From positions 4,837,501-4,901,500 of the forward strand of contig NZ_CP108088.1 in assembly GCF_036192275.1 (NCBI RefSeq): a stretch of DNA of 64,000 bases, given 5' to 3'. The translations under genes were made by a program, and so were the position numbers. How positions within the stretch are numbered: the first letter of the stretch is position 1; each line of letters opens with the position of its first letter. The stretch is from Streptomyces sp. NBC_00250 (GTDB taxonomy: Bacteria > Actinomycetota > Actinomycetes > Streptomycetales > Streptomycetaceae). Below are positions 8,767 to 17,108 of the stretch, one piece after another. The notes below the pieces were generated by a model. That model made no database searches. It was not told the DNA's origin and was given only the letters and a program-made list of their open reading frames with translations.

Positions 8767-10719
8767 TTACCGCAGGTCGGGACCGGCGATGGCGCGGGCC
8801 GCGCTGACCTCCTGGCGGAGGGGCGCGAGGACTCCGTTCTCGTCGCCGGGAAGCTCGGAGCGGACCTCGACCAGGGTGTCCGACGCACGGATTCCCTGAG
8901 CGAGTTCGCGCAGCTCCCGCTCGACGGCGGTGACCTCGGCGGGGTCGGGATCCGGGGCGCCGTGGTCGACCCGGATCCGGGCGGCGGTGGTGGCGTCCAC
9001 GATCCGCTCGACGGCGACGACGAGCGGCCACCAGGCGGCGGCGCGGGTACCGGTGGGCGGCGGCTCGGTGAGCGCGCGCTGGAACTCGGAGCGGACGGTG
9101 GAGAGATCGCGGTAGAGCTTCCGCCGTGCGCGCAGTCGCCCGCCCTGGTCCTCGCTTCCTCCGAACGCGCAGGTCACATAGGCGGCGGTGTCGGAGACGG
9201 CGTCCGCGAGCCGGTCGCCGACCCGGGCGTGCCAGGACTCGGGCCAGAGCAGATAGCCGGCGACCAGCGCGATGCCGCAGCCGATCAGGGAGTCGTACAG
9301 GCGGGGCATGACGAGGTCGAAGCCCTGCTGGTTGAGAGTGTCGGAGAGCAGCAGGATCACGGGGGTGATGGCCGCGGTCTGGAAGGCGTACCCCTTCGCG
9401 GAGAAGGCCGGGATGAGGGCGGCGAGCACGCACATCACGGGCACGTCCCACCAGCCGCGCGGCACCTCGGCGAGGACGAGCGCGGCGAGGAGGAGTCCGG
9501 CGGCGGTGCCGAAGGCGCGGAGCACGGCGCGGGAGAAGACCGAGCCGAAGTCGGGCTTCATGACGAACGTGACGGTGAGGGCGACCCAGTACGAGCGGGG
9601 GACGGCGATCAGCGAGACGAGCGCCTGCGCGAGCCCGATGCAGAGGGCGAGCCGGAGCCCGTACCGCCAGGACGCCTCGGAGAACAGGACTGCGCGGGTG
9701 GCGCGGCGGGCCCGCACCCGGAGCGCGGCGGGGCGGCCGAGCCGGTCGTCGACGTTGTACGGGTCGGGCTCGGCCTTGTGGACGACGGCGGCGGCGTGCC
9801 GCAGGGCATGGTCGACGGCCTTCTCGGCAGGCCGTTCGGGGGTCGGCAGATCGAGTACGGGTGCCCCGGTGCGGCCCTCGTCGACGGCGTCGGCCAGCTC
9901 GCGCACGGCCGCGGGGATCGTCGGGGACAGCGGCCCGTAGAGCTGGGCGCGGAGATGGGCGGCGGGGGCGGCCTCGACGAGCGGGATGACGACGTTCAGC
10001 TGGGCGAGCAGCCGGACGAGGGAGGGCGCGCGGCCGTGCTGCCGGGCGCGGCGGGCGAGGACCAGGTCGTAGGACTGGTTGAGGGATGCGGTGACGGCCT
10101 GCCGCTTCTCGTCGTACGCGTCGCTGCCGGTGGCCTCGTACAGCTCGGCGACGGAACGGTAGGTCGCGGCGACGGCGGACCGCTCGGGCGCGGCGCCGCG
10201 GAGCGGCCAGCCGAGGAGGGAGAGGAGGAGGACGAAGAGCCCGCCGAGGGTGAGCAGGAGCGGCGCCGTCCACCAGGGGTCGGGCATGGGGAGCCCGGCC
10301 CCCACCACGGAGTTGAGGAGCAGAAGCAGTCCGGAGACGGAGGCGACGGCCCCGATGGAGGAGATCATCCCGGAGACGAGCGCGACGAAGGTGAGCACGG
10401 CGACGGCGACCCAGCCGTGCCCGAAGACGACGGTCCCGAGAGTGACTCCGACGGCCCCGAAGAACTGCGGCACGGCGATGTTGAAGATCCGCATCCGATA
10501 GGCGTCGGCGGTGTCGCCGATGACCCCGGAGAGCGCCCCCATGGACACGAGCGCCCCATAGGCGGGCCGCCCGACGGCCAGCCCGACGGCGAGCGGAACG
10601 GACAGCGCGACGGCGGAACGTCCGACGGCGGCCCAGGGAATCGGCGCGGGCGCGGGCCTGAACCCGGCGGTCAGCCAGGCGGGCGGGGAGAGCCGTACGG
10701 GACCTGCGGGACGTGCCAT
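8767..10719 (-). CDS. FUSC-family membrane protein (aromatic-acid-exporter-like)
   Basis: Protein of 650 residues with two blocks of transmembrane helices (about 35-165 and 345-465), each followed by a long cytoplasmic helical region. This is the layout of the fusaric-acid-resistance/AaeB/YccS family. Recognisable parts are RPAYGALVSMGALSG in the first block and FSEASWRYGLRLALCIGLAQALV, VPRSYWVALTVTFVMKPDFGSVF and AVLRAFGTAAGLLLAALVL in the second; the PRSYWVALT-x-VMKPDFG block is a family hallmark. The ATG at 10719 (MARPAGPVRLSPPAW) is chosen. Probable role: efflux or membrane-stress related transport. The substrate is unknown. It appears to be monocistronic. Confidence 0.87.
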   Translation of the reverse strand: MARPAGPVRLSPPAWLTAGFRPAPAPIPWAAVGRSAVALSVPLAVGLAVGRPAYGALVSMGALSGVIGDTADAYRMRIFNIAVPQFFGAVGVTLGTVVFGHGWVAVAVLTFVALVSGMISSIGAVASVSGLLLLLNSVVGAGLPMPDPWWTAPLLLTLGGLFVLLLSLLGWPLRGAAPERSAVAATYRSVAELYEATGSDAYDEKRQAVTASLNQSYDLVLARRARQHGRAPSLVRLLAQLNVVIPLVEAAPAAHLRAQLYGPLSPTIPAAVRELADAVDEGRTGAPVLDLPTPERPAEKAVDHALRHAAAVVHKAEPDPYNVDDRLGRPAALRVRARRATRAVLFSEASWRYGLRLALCIGLAQALVSLIAVPRSYWVALTVTFVMKPDFGSVFSRAVLRAFGTAAGLLLAALVLAEVPRGWWDVPVMCVLAALIPAFSAKGYAFQTAAITPVILLLSDTLNQQGFDLVMPRLYDSLIGCGIALVAGYLLWPESWHARVGDRLADAVSDTAAYVTCAFGGSEDQGGRLRARRKLYRDLSTVRSEFQRALTEPPPTGTRAAAWWPLVVAVERIVDATTAARIRVDHGAPDPDPAEVTAVERELRELAQGIRASDTLVEVRSELPGDENGVLAPLRQEVSAARAIAGPDLR

Positions 10720-10831
10720 GGGGCCAACGTACTGGCCGGGGCCGCGCGGTGGCTCCGGTCGGGCCCGCGGCCCCCCGCCCCTGCCCACAACGGAAGCCGG
10801 CTCGGCGGCGCGGTGTCGGGGGTGCCGCGGC

Positions 10832-11068
10832 TCAGTTGCGGTAGGACTCGACCTCGGTGGCCGGGCGGAGGGTGGCCGTGTCCGGGTCCTCGCCGTATTC
10901 CGCCTTGGCCCGGCGCTGGCGCAGCAGGTCCCAGCACTGGTCCAGGCGGACCTCCAGGTCCGCGAGGCGGGTGCGTTCCTCGGGGAGGAGGCCGCCGGTG
11001 CGCTGGCGCAGGGCGCGTTCCTCCTCTACGAGGGCTCCGATGTCGTCCAGGATCTCCTCGTTCTCCAT
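10832..11068 (-). CDS. DUF2630 family small protein
   Basis: Acidic, fully helical protein of 78 residues (MENEEILDDIGALVEEERAL ... LRQRRAKAEYGEDP) with heptad-like spacing suggesting a coiled coil. The pattern matches DUF2630, a conserved actinobacterial family of unknown function. It lies 18 bases downstream of the endonuclease-fold gene on the same strand, so it is probably in that operon. Confidence 0.85.
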   Translation of the reverse strand: MENEEILDDIGALVEEERALRQRTGGLLPEERTRLADLEVRLDQCWDLLRQRRAKAEYGEDPDTATLRPATEVESYRN

Positions 11069-11086
11069 GTCCTCCAGGGTCGCCGA

Positions 11087-12163
11087 TCAGCGCGGCCCGC
11101 GCAGGTCGAGATCGGCGAGGACCGCGCGGTGGTCGGAGCCCGCCAGGTCGAGGAAGCGGACGTCGCGGACGCTGAAGCCGTTGACCAGGACGTGGTCGAT
11201 CTGGACGTACGGGGGGAGGGGGCCCTCCATGGGCCAGGTGGGGGTGCGGCTCGCGTTCGCGCGCCGGGACGCGTCCTGGAGCCCGCCCGCGGCGAGGATC
11301 GCGCGGAAGGCCGCGTGGTCCTGGGAGGCGTTGAAGTCGCCGGCGATCAGCGTCGGGCCCTGGGCCTGCCGGGCGGCGAAGTCCTTGATCCGGGCCAGTT
11401 CCCGCTTCCACAGATGCACCTGGCCGGGCAGCGGCGGCAGCGGGTGCGCCAGCTGGAGCCGTACCGGTACGCCCGCGATGTCGGCCGTGGCGCCCGGCAT
11501 GCCCATGGCCGCCGGGATCATGCGCCAGTCGCGGAGGGGGTAGGCGCTGAGCAGGATGGAGCCGACCGAGCCTTCGCCGTCGACGGTGGCGTAGTGCGGG
11601 AGTTCCGTGGCGAAGGTCTTCGTGAGGGTGTCCCGGCAGGCCCGGTCGCATTCCGACACGAAGACGAGCTGGGGCCGCTCCCGTCGGATCACGCCGGTCA
11701 GCGCCCGCGTCCCCTGGCCGAATTCGACGTTCGCGGCGATGGCCTTGACCCGTGCGAGCGGCAGTCCGTACGAGATGACGGTCTGCGGCATGTACGGCAC
11801 GGAGCTCCAGGCGGTGGCGGTGAGGACGAGGACCGCCGCGAAGGTCAGCGCGCGGCGCCGGGCCGCGGCGGCGAGGAGCAGGGCGAGGCCGGCGGGGACC
11901 GTCAGCCAGGGGAGGAACGAGAGCAGTTGGGGGATCGGGGTCACCGCGTCGGTGTCCAGGACGCGGCAGGCCGTGACCAGGGCCGGCACCACCAGGAGCA
12001 GCCCGGCGGCCCAGGCCGTGACGCGGTGCCTGGGCCGGAGGGGCTGATCGCGGGGTGGTGGGGGCGGGCTGCTGCTGTTCACGGGTTCTGCAGTCTCCGC
12101 ACTCTCCGTACTCTCCGCGGGTTCTGCGGGTTCTGCGTTCTCTGCGGTCAGGACTCGGTCCAC
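11087..12163 (-). CDS. endonuclease/exonuclease/phosphatase-fold membrane protein
   Basis: Protein of 358 residues. After a low-complexity N-terminus (AENAEPAEPAESTESAETAEP, residues 7-27) there are three hydrophobic helices (about 45-120), then an EEP domain. Expected motifs are VKAIAANVEFGQGT (N-terminal Asn and Glu), ERPQLVFVSECD, LIAGDFNAS (Asp/Asn pair), VQIDHVLVN (Asp-His) and the terminal GSDHRAVLADL. The catalytic part therefore probably faces outside. Such proteins are metal-dependent phosphoesterases; the substrate is open. The GTG at 12163 is the longest start, and a later start inside the repetitive N-terminus is possible. It starts four bases after the lipoprotein stop, so coupling is likely. 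Confidence 0.82.
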   Translation of the reverse strand: MDRVLTAENAEPAEPAESTESAETAEPVNSSSPPPPPRDQPLRPRHRVTAWAAGLLLVVPALVTACRVLDTDAVTPIPQLLSFLPWLTVPAGLALLLAAAARRRALTFAAVLVLTATAWSSVPYMPQTVISYGLPLARVKAIAANVEFGQGTRALTGVIRRERPQLVFVSECDRACRDTLTKTFATELPHYATVDGEGSVGSILLSAYPLRDWRMIPAAMGMPGATADIAGVPVRLQLAHPLPPLPGQVHLWKRELARIKDFAARQAQGPTLIAGDFNASQDHAAFRAILAAGGLQDASRRANASRTPTWPMEGPLPPYVQIDHVLVNGFSVRDVRFLDLAGSDHRAVLADLDLRGPR

Positions 12164-12167
12164 TCCG

Positions 12168-12608
12168 TCAGTGTCGCAGGGCCTGCTCGATCTCTGCCGT
12201 CGGTTCGCCCGAGAGCGTCCGATTGCTGCGTGCCGTACCGGTCTTGGACGCTCCGGGCTTGACGCCGTCGATGTTCAGGACGACCGAGTCGAGGAAGTTT
12301 CCGTCCGCGTCCCGGAAGGTGACCATGATCGTGTAGTCGGCGTCCTCGTCCTTCGGGTTGGTCGCCGTGATCTCCGCGACCGTGCGGTCCCCGTCGGTGC
12401 TCGTCGGCCCGGCGGTCACGTCGCCGGTGGCCTTGACCCCGTCCTTGACCTCGTTCATCTTGTCCTGGGCCGCCGAGGCGGCGGCCGCGGTCGCCGAGGA
12501 CACGATGTCGCCGGCCGTCTCCTTGGCGGCGTCGCACCCGGTGAGGGTGAGGGTCGCCGTGGCGGCGACCCCGAGAGCGAGAGCGGGGATGCGCGGGATT
12601 CGCCTCAT
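12168..12608 (-). CDS. putative lipoprotein with FxLYD-like domain
   Basis: Protein of 146 residues. The N-terminus MRRIPRIPALALGVAATAT leads into a clear lipobox LTLTGC (Cys25 becomes the lipidated first residue). The mature part has an Ala-rich helix followed by a beta-rich domain: TVAEITATNPKDEDADYTIMVTFRDADGNFLDSVVLNIDGVKPGASK, the pattern of extracellular FxLYD/immunoglobulin-like domains. It is predicted to be anchored on the outer face of the membrane. It lies just upstream of the EEP gene, with which it probably forms an operon. Function unknown. Confidence 0.8.
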   Translation of the reverse strand: MRRIPRIPALALGVAATATLTLTGCDAAKETAGDIVSSATAAAASAAQDKMNEVKDGVKATGDVTAGPTSTDGDRTVAEITATNPKDEDADYTIMVTFRDADGNFLDSVVLNIDGVKPGASKTGTARSNRTLSGEPTAEIEQALRH

Positions 12609-12620
12609 GCGCCCGCCTCC

Positions 12621-13052
12621 TCAGAACTTCTCGCCCGAGCCGTACGACTCGTCCGTCGCGAGCGCCCAGATCACGAAGACCGAGATGGCCATCGCGAACA
12701 GCGCCCAGGCCGGCTGGTACGGCAGGAAGAGGAACTGGAGCAGGATGTTCAGGGACGCGAGCGCGATGCCCGCGACCCGGCCCCACTCCGCGCCCTTGAG
12801 GATGCCGAAGCCGGCGATCGCGAGCACGATGCCGAGGATCAGATGGATCCAGCCCCAGGTGGTGAGGTTGAACTTGAAGACGTAGTCGCCGACGCGGGTG
12901 TAGACGTCGTCCTCGGCGATTCCGGCGATGCCCTGGAAGACGTCCATGAAGCCGGTGACCAGCATGAGGACGCCCGCGAAGAGCGTGCCGCCGCTCGCCC
13001 AGGCGGCGGAGGAGGAGTTCTGCCTGCGGGGTGGTGCCGTGTTCTGGCTCAT
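12621..13052 (-). CDS. four-helix membrane protein (DUF7144-like)
   Basis: Protein of 143 residues with a short polar N-terminus (MSQNTAPPRRQNSSSA) and four transmembrane helices at about 22-44, 71-90, 94-112 and 115-132. The blocks WASGGTLFAGVLMLVTGFMDVFQGIAGI, GWIHLILGIVLAIAGFGIL and ARVAGIAL-like GRVAGIALASLNILLQF are characteristic of a small actinobacterial membrane family. It lies 12 bases upstream of the lipoprotein on the same strand. Role unknown. Confidence 0.8.
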   Translation of the reverse strand: MSQNTAPPRRQNSSSAAWASGGTLFAGVLMLVTGFMDVFQGIAGIAEDDVYTRVGDYVFKFNLTTWGWIHLILGIVLAIAGFGILKGAEWGRVAGIALASLNILLQFLFLPYQPAWALFAMAISVFVIWALATDESYGSGEKF

Positions 13053-13089
13053 GGCCCCATCGTCGGAGCGTTCGTACGGTTCCGAATCT

Positions 13090-13896
13090 TCAGTTGGGCC
13101 GTACGAGTGAGCGGAGGTAGTTCTCCAGTACGGCGTCGAAGTCGTCCGGGCGCTCCAGGTTCGGCAGGTGCGCGGCTTCCTCGATCACGGCGAGCGTGGA
13201 GTGGGGGAGGAGTGCGTGCATGTCCTCCGCGTCGGCGACCGGGGTGTACGAGTCGTCCCGGCCGACCACGACGAGCGCGGGGAACGGGACCTTCGTCAGC
13301 GTCTCCCGGTAGTCCGGGCGCTCGGCCCGGCCGCGCAGCGCCGCCGCCGCGCCCGCGGGGTCGGTCGCGCACATCATGCGGTGCACGTGCGGGGCGGCGT
13401 GCGTGTTGTACGGGGCCACCATCCGGTCCAGTACCTCGTCGGCGTACTCCCGCGCGGCCTGGGCGCCCCCGGCGAGCAGCCGGTCGGCCATGGCGTTCCT
13501 GGCGGCCTTGCCCTCGTCGGTCTCGGCGGCGGGGAAGGTGTCGGCGAGGACGAGGCCGCGGATCCGCTCGGGGTGGCGGCGGTAGAGCTCCATGGCGATC
13601 TGGCCGCCCATGGAGAGGCCGGCGAGGACGCAGTCGTCGATCCGGAGGGCGTCGAGGAGGTCGATCAGGTCCTCGGCGAAGTCGCCCAGGCCGGTCTTGT
13701 CCTGCCGTGCGCCGAGGGGGGTCCTTCCGTAGCCGCGCAGGTCCGGGGCGATCACCCGGTGGGTGGCGGAGAAGCGGTCGATCTGGGGCTGCCACATGGT
13801 GTGGTCGAAGGGGTGGCCGTGAACGAGGAGGAGGGCGGGGCCCTCGCCCTTGTCCTCGTAGTGGATCTCGGTGGCGAGGGTGCGGATGTCGGGCAT
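13090..13896 (-). CDS. alpha/beta-fold hydrolase
   Basis: Cytoplasmic hydrolase of 268 residues. The oxyanion-hole motif is LLVHGHPFDHTMW, the nucleophile elbow is GLSMGGQIA (Ser97), the acid is probably the Asp in VVVGRDDSYTP and the catalytic His lies in IEEAAHLPNLERPDDF. The pattern RVIAPDLRGYGRT followed by FAEDLIDLLDAL resembles 3-oxoadipate enol-lactone hydrolases and general esterases. It is divergent from the MocR-type regulator, whose direct-repeat operator lies in the 76 bases between the starts, so it is a likely regulatory target. Substrate unknown. Confidence 0.88.
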   Translation of the reverse strand: MPDIRTLATEIHYEDKGEGPALLLVHGHPFDHTMWQPQIDRFSATHRVIAPDLRGYGRTPLGARQDKTGLGDFAEDLIDLLDALRIDDCVLAGLSMGGQIAMELYRRHPERIRGLVLADTFPAAETDEGKAARNAMADRLLAGGAQAAREYADEVLDRMVAPYNTHAAPHVHRMMCATDPAGAAAALRGRAERPDYRETLTKVPFPALVVVGRDDSYTPVADAEDMHALLPHSTLAVIEEAAHLPNLERPDDFDAVLENYLRSLVRPN

Positions 13897-13922
13897 GTCC
13901 GCAGGCTAGGCAGGCCCAAGTG

Positions 13923-13956
13923 CTCGGTGCAATAAGATCTTTGCTCTCGGTGCAAT
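13923..13956 (+). promoter_or_regulatory. direct-repeat operator candidate for the MocR regulator
   Basis: The 11-mer CTCGGTGCAAT occurs twice, at 13923-13933 and 13946-13956, with starts 23 bases apart (about two helical turns). It sits in the short region between the divergent hydrolase and the MocR gene. MocR/PdxR regulators are known to bind direct repeats beside their own genes. The second copy overlaps an upstream ATG (13955), which favours the GTG at 13973 as the true start. Confidence 0.6.
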
Positions 13957-13972
13957 GGGGGAGGGGCTGGGC

Positions 13973-15304
13973 GTGGAGGAGTACCGGAGGATCGCCGACC
14001 GGGTCGAGGCGGCCGTACGGGACGGGCGGCTGCGGCCCGGCGACCGGCTGCCGCCGCAGCGGGTCTTCGCCCGCCGCCATGCCATCGCGAACTCGACGGC
14101 CATCCGCGTGTACGGGGAGCTCGCCCGCCGGGGCGTCGTCGTCGGGGAGGTCGGGCGCGGCACCTTCGTCCGGGCCGCGCCCCCGCTCCCGGGGCCCGCG
14201 CTCGCCGAGGCGACCGGCCTCGCCCCCGTCGACCTCCAGCTCAACTACCCCGTCGCCGAAGGGCAGTCGGAGCTGATGGCCCGCGCGCTCGCCGCCCTCG
14301 CCCGGCCCGACGTCCTGGCCGAGGCGGTGTCCCGGCCGGCCGCCGCGACCGGCACCCCGGAGGCCCGCGACGCGGCGGTGAGCGTGCTCGCCCGGCCCGG
14401 CTGGGCGCCCGACCCCGCGAGCGTGCTCTTCGCCGGGAACGGCCGGCAGGCCATCGCCGCCGCGCTCTCCGCGCTCGTTCCGCCCGGCGGTCGGCTGGGC
14501 GTCGAGGCCCTCACGTATCCCCTGGTCAAAGCGGTGGCCGAGCGGCTCGGCATCCGGCTCGTGCCGCTCGCCCTGGACGCCGAGGGGGTACGGCCCGAGG
14601 CGCTCGCGGCGGCCCACCGGGCGGCACCGCTGTCCGCCGTCTACCTCCAGCCGACCCTGCACAACCCGCTCTCCTCGACCGCGGGAGAGGGGCGCCGGGC
14701 CGAACTGGCCGAGCTGCTCCGGACCTTGGACCTGACGGCCGTCGAGGACACCACCTGGGCCTTCCTCGTCCCGGACCCGCCCGTCCCGCTCGCCGCCCAC
14801 GCCCCCGAGCGGGTCGTCCTCGTCGACAGCCTCTCCAAGCGGCTGGCCCCCGGCCTGACCGTCGGCTACCTCGTGGTCCCCGGACGGCTCCGCGCGGCCG
14901 TGGCGGAGGCCCTGCGCTCCGGCGCCTGGACGGCGGGCGGCCTCGCGCTCGCGGCCGCCGTCCGCTGGACCGGGGACGGCACGGTCGCCGAGGCGGTCAC
15001 GGCCAAGCGGGCGGACACGGAGGCCCGGCACGCCCTGGTCCGGCGGCGGCTCGCCGGGCAGGTCGTCCGGACCTCCCCGCACGCCTACTACTGCTGGTGG
15101 GAGCTGCCCGCGCCCTGGCGGGCGGAGACGTTCACGGCGGCCGCCGCCGCACGTGCGGGCGTGGCGGTCACCCCGGGCAGCGCCTTCGCGGTGGGCACGG
15201 GAACGGCCCCGGACGCGATCCGGGTCGGGCTCGCGTCGCCGCCGCGCGCGGTGCTCGACGAGGCCCTGGGGCGACTCGTGGCGCTGGCGGAGGCGGGGGC
15301 CTGA
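13973..15304 (+). CDS. MocR-type regulator: GntR helix-turn-helix fused to an aminotransferase-like domain
   Basis: Protein of 443 residues from the GTG at 13973, which follows GGGGGAGGGG by six bases. The alternative ATG at 13955 overlaps the operator. Residues about 1-70 form a GntR winged helix (RLRPGDRLPPQRVFARRHAIANSTAIRVYGEL). The rest is a fold-type I aminotransferase-like domain with VLFAGNGRQAIAAALSAL, HNPLSSTAGEGRR and the PLP-lysine motif VLVDSLSKRLAPGLTVGYLV. This is the MocR/PdxR subfamily, in which PLP or a PLP adduct acts as ligand. It probably regulates itself and the divergent hydrolase. Confidence 0.9.
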   Translation: MEEYRRIADRVEAAVRDGRLRPGDRLPPQRVFARRHAIANSTAIRVYGELARRGVVVGEVGRGTFVRAAPPLPGPALAEATGLAPVDLQLNYPVAEGQSELMARALAALARPDVLAEAVSRPAAATGTPEARDAAVSVLARPGWAPDPASVLFAGNGRQAIAAALSALVPPGGRLGVEALTYPLVKAVAERLGIRLVPLALDAEGVRPEALAAAHRAAPLSAVYLQPTLHNPLSSTAGEGRRAELAELLRTLDLTAVEDTTWAFLVPDPPVPLAAHAPERVVLVDSLSKRLAPGLTVGYLVVPGRLRAAVAEALRSGAWTAGGLALAAAVRWTGDGTVAEAVTAKRADTEARHALVRRRLAGQVVRTSPHAYYCWWELPAPWRAETFTAAAAARAGVAVTPGSAFAVGTGTAPDAIRVGLASPPRAVLDEALGRLVALAEAGA

Positions 15305-15316
15305 GCGCGCCCGTCC

Positions 15317-15362
15317 CCTGAACGGGCCTTCCTCCTGAACGGGCCTTCCTCCTGAACGGCCC
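15317..15362. repeat. 17-bp tandem repeat after the MocR gene
   Basis: CCTGAACGGGCCTTCCT is repeated exactly at 15317-15333 and 15334-15350 and partly again from 15351. The units can form short GGGCC-containing hairpins. It lies between the MocR stop and the promoter of the Rrf2 gene. Confidence 0.7.
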
Positions 15363-15405
15363 TCTCCCCAGGGCCTGTTCGGGGACGTTCCTTGCGGTCT
15401 CTATT

Positions 15406-15424
15406 CTGGATATGTAAAGTCCAG
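15406..15424 (+). promoter_or_regulatory. inverted repeat at the Rrf2 gene promoter
   Basis: CTGGA (15406-15410) and TCCAG (15420-15424) flank a nine-base AT-rich spacer TATGTAAAG, just before the start codon of the Rrf2 gene. The AT-rich centre could hold the -10 element. An autoregulatory operator is plausible. Confidence 0.4.
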
Positions 15425-15427
15425 GTT

Positions 15428-15907
15428 ATGAAGATGGGCGACGGCGTGGAATGGGCACTGCACAGCTGCCTGAACCTGGCCTGGATCGGGTCCGGGAGGG
15501 CGGTCACCGCCGCGCGCCTCGCGGCCTATCACGAGCTGCCCCCGGCCTACCTCAACAAGCAGCTCCAGGCGCTCGCCCGCGCCGGGATCGTCACCTCGGT
15601 CTCGGGCCCCAAGGGCGGCTTCCGGCTGGCCCGCGGCCTCGACCGGATCACGTTGATGGACGTCGTCGCCGCCGTCGAAGGCCCTGACGAGGCCTTCCGC
15701 TGCACCGAGATCCGGCAGCAGGGACCCGGTGCGGGGGCGCCGGGGGCGTACGCCGCGGAGTGCGCCATCGCCGGGGCCATGGGGCGGGCCGACCTGGCCT
15801 GGCGCCGGGAGCTCATGGCCCAGACCCTGGACGACGTCCGGGAGCGGGCCGAACTCCAGGCACCGGCCGCGCCGGAGCGAATCCGCCACTGGTTCGCCAA
15901 CGTCTGA
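15428..15907 (+). CDS. Rrf2-family transcriptional regulator
   Basis: Protein of 159 residues (start MKMGDGVEWALH; a second ATG lies two codons on). Winged-helix N-terminus: EWALHSCLNLAWIGSGRAVTAARLAAYHELPPAYLNKQLQALARAGIVTSVSGPKGGFRLAR is diagnostic for Rrf2 (the GxxGGxxLAR turn). The segment where Fe-S members carry three Cys has only two here (FRCTEI and AAECAIAG). It may therefore sense something other than a [2Fe-2S] cluster, or use a different ligand. An inverted repeat overlaps the promoter. A RidA gene lies 195 bases downstream on the same strand. Confidence 0.88.
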   Translation: MKMGDGVEWALHSCLNLAWIGSGRAVTAARLAAYHELPPAYLNKQLQALARAGIVTSVSGPKGGFRLARGLDRITLMDVVAAVEGPDEAFRCTEIRQQGPGAGAPGAYAAECAIAGAMGRADLAWRRELMAQTLDDVRERAELQAPAAPERIRHWFANV

Positions 15908-16102
15908 CGTCCACCGACGTTCTGCGTTCTGCGTGCGACGTGCGACGTGCGCCGACGTCCGAAAACGGCCGCCCTCCCGGCTTCGGGTGGGCTTCTGCCT
16001 CGTCGACCCCGGGCCGCCCGTTCCACGGGCCGTACGCTCGCGCGCCGCACTCACCCTGGCCGCCTGCCCGGTGGCCGCGCTCTCCGGAAGGAACGATCAC
16101 TC

Positions 16103-16573
16103 ATGACCGCTCAGACCTCCGCCGCTCAGACCTCCGCCGCTCAGACCGTCGGCGCCTCCGCAGCCGCCGCCGACCAGCGGGTCATCACCAACCCCGGCAC
16201 CCTCCACGACCCCACCCCCTTCGGCTACAGCCACGCCGTCTCCGCGCCCGGCGAGCTCGTCTTCATCGGCGGCCAGTACGCCTCCGACGCCACCGGCGCC
16301 CCCGTCCCCGGCGACTTCGCCGCCCAGGTCGAGCTCTCCCTCACCAACCTCCGGCTCGCCCTCGAAGGCGTCGGCCTCGGCCTGGAGCACGTCGTCCGCC
16401 TCGGCACGTACGTCGTCGAGCACGACATGGCCAAGCTGGAGGCCCTCGGCAAGGGCCTGCACGCCCACTTCGGCGAGCGGCTGCCGGCCCAGACCCTCAG
16501 CGGGGTCGCCGCGCTCGCCCTGCCGGGGATGCTCTTCGAGATCGACGCGGTGGCCGTGCGGCCCGCCGCCTGA
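16103..16573 (+). CDS. RidA family protein (enamine/imine deaminase-like)
   Basis: Protein of 156 residues. After a repetitive Ala/Thr/Gln-rich leader of about 25 residues (TAQTSAAQTSAAQT) comes a YjgF/YER057c/UK114 domain: HAVSAPGELVFIGGQYASDATG, QVELSLTNLRLALEGVGLGLEHVVRLGTYVVEH and LPGMLFEIDAVAVRP. The usual catalytic Arg of RidA (in the pattern xxxRxxVxV near the end) is not clear here, since the corresponding segment reads ALALPGMLFEIDAV. It may belong to a non-deaminating subgroup. AAGGAA precedes the ATG. It is probably downstream of, and controlled with, the Rrf2 gene. Confidence 0.85.
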   Translation: MTAQTSAAQTSAAQTVGASAAAADQRVITNPGTLHDPTPFGYSHAVSAPGELVFIGGQYASDATGAPVPGDFAAQVELSLTNLRLALEGVGLGLEHVVRLGTYVVEHDMAKLEALGKGLHAHFGERLPAQTLSGVAALALPGMLFEIDAVAVRPAA

Positions 16574-16703
16574 CCCGCTGCCCGACGCGCGTACCGCCCG
16601 CCGCCCGGCCCGCCGCCTGATCCACTTGCGGGGCGCCGGGCGCGGGTGTGCCCTGGAGGGTGCGGGAAGCAGCAGGGGGGCGAGAGACGAAGGAGCTCCT
16701 GCC

Positions 16704-17108
16704 ATGGCCGCACACGCAGCGATACCCGTCCGGAAGCCGTTCAGCACGCACGGCCTGGCCACCCCGACCATCATCGGTGTCCTGTACGGCCTCTACGCGG
16801 CGACCGTCGCACGCCAGGGCGGACCCACGACCCTGGGTCAGCTGTGGCTCGGGCTGATCTCGGCCGTGGTGCTCGCCGGAGGGATCTACGTCCTCCGGCG
16901 CTTCGGCCGCGCCCTGCCCCGCGAACTGCGGGCCGCCGCCTGGGGTTCCCTGTCGGGCATCGCGGTCGGGTTCCTCTACAGCCTGTCCGGCGCCAGCATC
17001 TTCTCGTCCAGCGGGCTCGGACTCATCGTCGCCGGGGTCAACGCCGCTGCCGCCTACTACCTCTTCTACACCCACGAGGACGCCGAGGGACGGCCCGCGC
17101 CGTACTGA
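16704..17108 (+). CDS. small membrane protein
   Basis: Protein of 134 residues with four hydrophobic helices at about 20-37, 45-64, 78-95 and 99-118, and a short acidic C-terminal tail ([11 protein letters not shown]). The ATG at 16704 follows AAGGAG. No motif links it to a known family. Its last 43 bases overlap, tail to tail, the 3' end of the convergent membrane gene. Confidence 0.72.
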   Translation: MAAHAAIPVRKPFSTHGLATPTIIGVLYGLYAATVARQGGPTTLGQLWLGLISAVVLAGGIYVLRRFGRALPRELRAAAWGSLSGIAVGFLYSLSGASIFSSSGLGLIVAGVNAAAAYYLFYTHEDAEGRPAPY

